DNA from: a bacterium
GTDB lineage: Bacteria; RBG-13-66-14
Assembly: GCA_026398675.1 (NCBI GenBank)
Contig: JAPLSK010000352.1
Span: forward strand, 1-6,530
Direction of reading: 5' to 3'
Length of the DNA: 6,530 nt
Under the pieces are notes generated by a model, which was given only the letters and a program-made list of their open reading frames with translations, had not been told where the DNA came from and did not search any database. This document shows positions 5,088 through 6,530 of the stretch, in pieces; position 1 is the first letter of the stretch; each line of letters opens with the position of its first letter. The position numbers and the translations under genes are program-made.

Positions 5088-6179
5088 CTATCCAAATTTA
5101 TCGAAGTGTATCCGGCCCTCCGGGACGCCCTTCTCGATGAGCTGGGCGGTGAGCGAGTTGACCACCACCGGCGCCCCGCACAGGTAGTACTCGTCTTGGG
5201 CGTGCCTCTCGAAATACTTGGCGAAGAACACGCCGTCTATGCGCCCCCGCTCCCCGTCCCAGCCCTCCTCCTCGCCGGAGAGAATCGGGATGTAGTGGAA
5301 TTTCGGGTTCTTCTCCCACTCCTCGATGTCCGCCCCGCCGTAGAGGTCGGCCTTCGCGCGGGCGCCGAAGAAGAGGAACACCTCCACCTCCGGGTCGCTC
5401 TCTAAAATATCCGGGATCAGGCTGCGGAAGGGCGCCAGCCCGACGCCGGTGGCCAGGCACACGGCGTTGCGCCCCGAGCGCGAGTAGAGGAACTCGCCGT
5501 AAGGCCCGGAGAACTTCACCGGGTCGCCATCCTTCAGGCCGAAGAGGTAGGTGCTGGCGACGCCTTTTTCTTCCAGGCGCACGTTGAAGGAAACGGTCTC
5601 CTGCAGGCTTGGCAGGCTGGCCATGGAGTAGGCGCGGTAAACCGCCTCGCCGGTCTCGGGGTCCGGGGCCTGAATCTGGACGTACTGCCCGGCCTTGAAC
5701 TTTATCTGCGGCGGGTCGGTGAGCCGGAAGGTCAACTCCTTGATGGCCGGCGTCACCCGCTCGCTTTTTTCCAGCACCGCCTCGTACTCTCCGATTTTGA
5801 AGTACCTAGACGGAATCTCCAACCGCATGTCGCCGCGGACCTTCACCTGGCAACTCAAGCGCACGTTCCGGGCCATTTCCTCGTCGGTGAGGACGATTTT
5901 TTCCGTGGGGAGGTACGGCCCGGCGCCGGAAGTCACCACCAGCTTGCAGTAGGCGCAGGTGCCCTTGCCGCCGCAGGCGCTGGGGATGAAGTACCTCTGC
6001 TGGAAGAGGGTGTAGAGGAGCGAGTTGCCGGCCTTGACCGATAGCTCCTTGTCCCCGTTGAGGGTAAGGGTGACCACCCCGTAGTCGGCAAGGAAGCGGT
6101 CGGCCAGGGCGAGGATGAGCCCCAGGGCGAGGGCTATCCCGCCGATGACCGCCGCCGAGGTGAGGATGATGGGGAGCAT
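5088..6179 (-). CDS. nqrF: Na+-translocating NADH:quinone reductase subunit F (NqrF), short form
   Basis: This is the electron-input subunit: NADH to FAD to [2Fe-2S] and on to the membrane subunits. It has 363 aa in the NqrF domain order. One N-terminal membrane helix spans about 4-26. A plant-type ferredoxin domain spans about 33-123 with the cluster ligands Cys69, Cys75, Cys78 (CGGKGTCAYC) and Cys110 (LSC), close to the spacing of Vibrio NqrF. A ferredoxin-reductase FAD domain has RAYSMAS (182-188) and GPYGEF (226-231). The NAD domain has ATGVGLAPFRS (244-254) and LCGAP near the C-terminus, and the protein ends in FDKFG. It is some 45 residues shorter than the Vibrio protein, mostly because a stretch just before RAYSMA is missing. 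The nucleotide motifs are also looser (GVGLAPF for GAGMAPM, CGAP for CGPP). The ATG at 6179 has AGAAGGT upstream. An anchored oxygenase-type reductase is the alternative, made unlikely by nqrE. Confidence 0.9.
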   Translation of the reverse strand: MLPIILTSAAVIGGIALALGLILALADRFLADYGVVTLTLNGDKELSVKAGNSLLYTLFQQRYFIPSACGGKGTCAYCKLVVTSGAGPYLPTEKIVLTDEEMARNVRLSCQVKVRGDMRLEIPSRYFKIGEYEAVLEKSERVTPAIKELTFRLTDPPQIKFKAGQYVQIQAPDPETGEAVYRAYSMASLPSLQETVSFNVRLEEKGVASTYLFGLKDGDPVKFSGPYGEFLYSRSGRNAVCLATGVGLAPFRSLIPDILESDPEVEVFLFFGARAKADLYGGADIEEWEKNPKFHYIPILSGEEEGWDGERGRIDGVFFAKYFERHAQDEYYLCGAPVVVNSLTAQLIEKGVPEGRIHFDKFG

Positions 6180-6205
6180 GACCTTCTTCCGTTAAGTCGC
6201 CGCTC

Positions 6206-6530
6206 TCAGGGGACGGGGAGGGCGACCGAGGTCCCCTCGGGTGGCTCCTCGCGCAGGGATTCGGCGATTTCGGTGAAGTCCGGCGCGTCGGCCGCCAGGA
6301 CTCCCACCACCAGGTAAAGCTCGCTCACGGCCGTGACCTCCGTGGCCCCCTCCTCGAAGAACCTGACGGTGTGCAACACCACCGAGTGCAGACTTGAGTT
6401 CAGGCTTGTAGTGATCATTTCCGTGGTCACCGGTGCATTCCAGTAGTGACCCGTAACCGATTCCGTCTCGTACTCGCCGCCGGAAACACGGTGCGTCACC
6501 GTGTACGCCACATCGCGGTCCACCCACTCG
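6206..6530 (-). CDS. C-terminal part of an unrecognised protein upstream of nqrF
   Basis: The frame is open from the window edge to the TGA at 6206-6208 and encodes at least 107 residues; the true start lies beyond 6530. Third codon positions are strongly G/C, as in the neighbouring genes, and the residue mix is that of a soluble protein. The overlapping frame (stop at 6192) gives an Arg/Gly-rich sequence typical of a shadow. Alternating hydrophobic stretches (SVVLHTVRFF, VTAVSELYLVVGVLA) suggest beta strands, and the tail is acidic then Pro-rich. No membrane helix, cysteine or motif is visible, and it does not resemble any NQR subunit I know. It ends 26 nt before nqrF, so the two are probably co-transcribed. 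Confidence 0.7.
   Translation of the reverse strand, partial: EWVDRDVAYTVTHRVSGGEYETESVTGHYWNAPVTTEMITTSLNSSLHSVVLHTVRFFEEGATEVTAVSELYLVVGVLAADAPDFTEIAESLREEPPEGTSVALPVP

Noticed and set aside
6192..6527. Alternative frame upstream of nqrF ending at 6192
   Set aside because: It is Gly/Arg/His-rich and lacks secondary-structure pattern. The frame ending at 6206 has normal G/C third positions and a balanced composition.

Overview
The window is GC-rich, compact bacterial DNA in which every recognisable gene lies on the minus strand. It holds two transcription units. The upstream one (6530 to 3348) carries parts of a Na+-translocating NADH:quinone oxidoreductase (Na+-NQR). The downstream one (2936 to 125) is a ferrous-iron uptake operon, feoA-feoB. 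NQR, an exported beta-propeller protein with a signal peptide, and Feo together suggest a Gram-negative-type bacterium with sodium-linked energetics that takes up Fe(II). The GC-rich hairpin repeats between the operons resemble those I associate with metagenome-assembled uncultivated phyla (Coatesbacteria-like genomes are one possibility). That placement is a guess from style, not a match.

Layout in order of transcription (right to left). 6530-6206 is the C-terminal part of an unrecognised protein. 6179-5088 is nqrF, with one membrane anchor, a [2Fe-2S] domain and an FAD/NAD(H) reductase. 5087-5000 is a spacer with a hairpin that starts at the nqrF stop codon. 4999-3971 is a secreted TolB/PD40-like beta-propeller protein. 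3968-3396 is nqrE, starting 2 nt after the propeller gene's stop. 3375-3348 is a strong UUCG-loop intrinsic terminator. 3315-2993 is a non-coding stretch packed with GC-rich inverted repeats of several kinds. 2980-2960 is a second, weaker terminator-like hairpin. 2936-2887 is an AT-rich promoter with overlapping palindromes that look like metalloregulator operators. 2873-2574 is feoA, 2551-2527 is an attenuator-like hairpin, and 2515-125 is feoB. 113-1 is an inverted copy of the repeat found upstream of the operon.

How the genes work together. NqrF would take electrons from NADH through FAD and [2Fe-2S] and pass them to the membrane part of NQR, of which only NqrE is present here. NqrA-D are not in the window. 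The gene order (nqrF, propeller gene, nqrE last) departs from the usual nqrABCDEF, and the propeller gene is the most unexpected member. The feo unit has its own promoter, and its palindromes fit iron-dependent repression by a Fur- or DtxR-type protein. NQR and Feo are probably regulated separately, because at least one good terminator lies between them.

No complete new system is evident. The points most worth following are the propeller gene inside the nqr cluster, the 35-bp inverted repeat that brackets feoAB, the compact operator/promoter of feoA, and the enlarged loop in FeoB.
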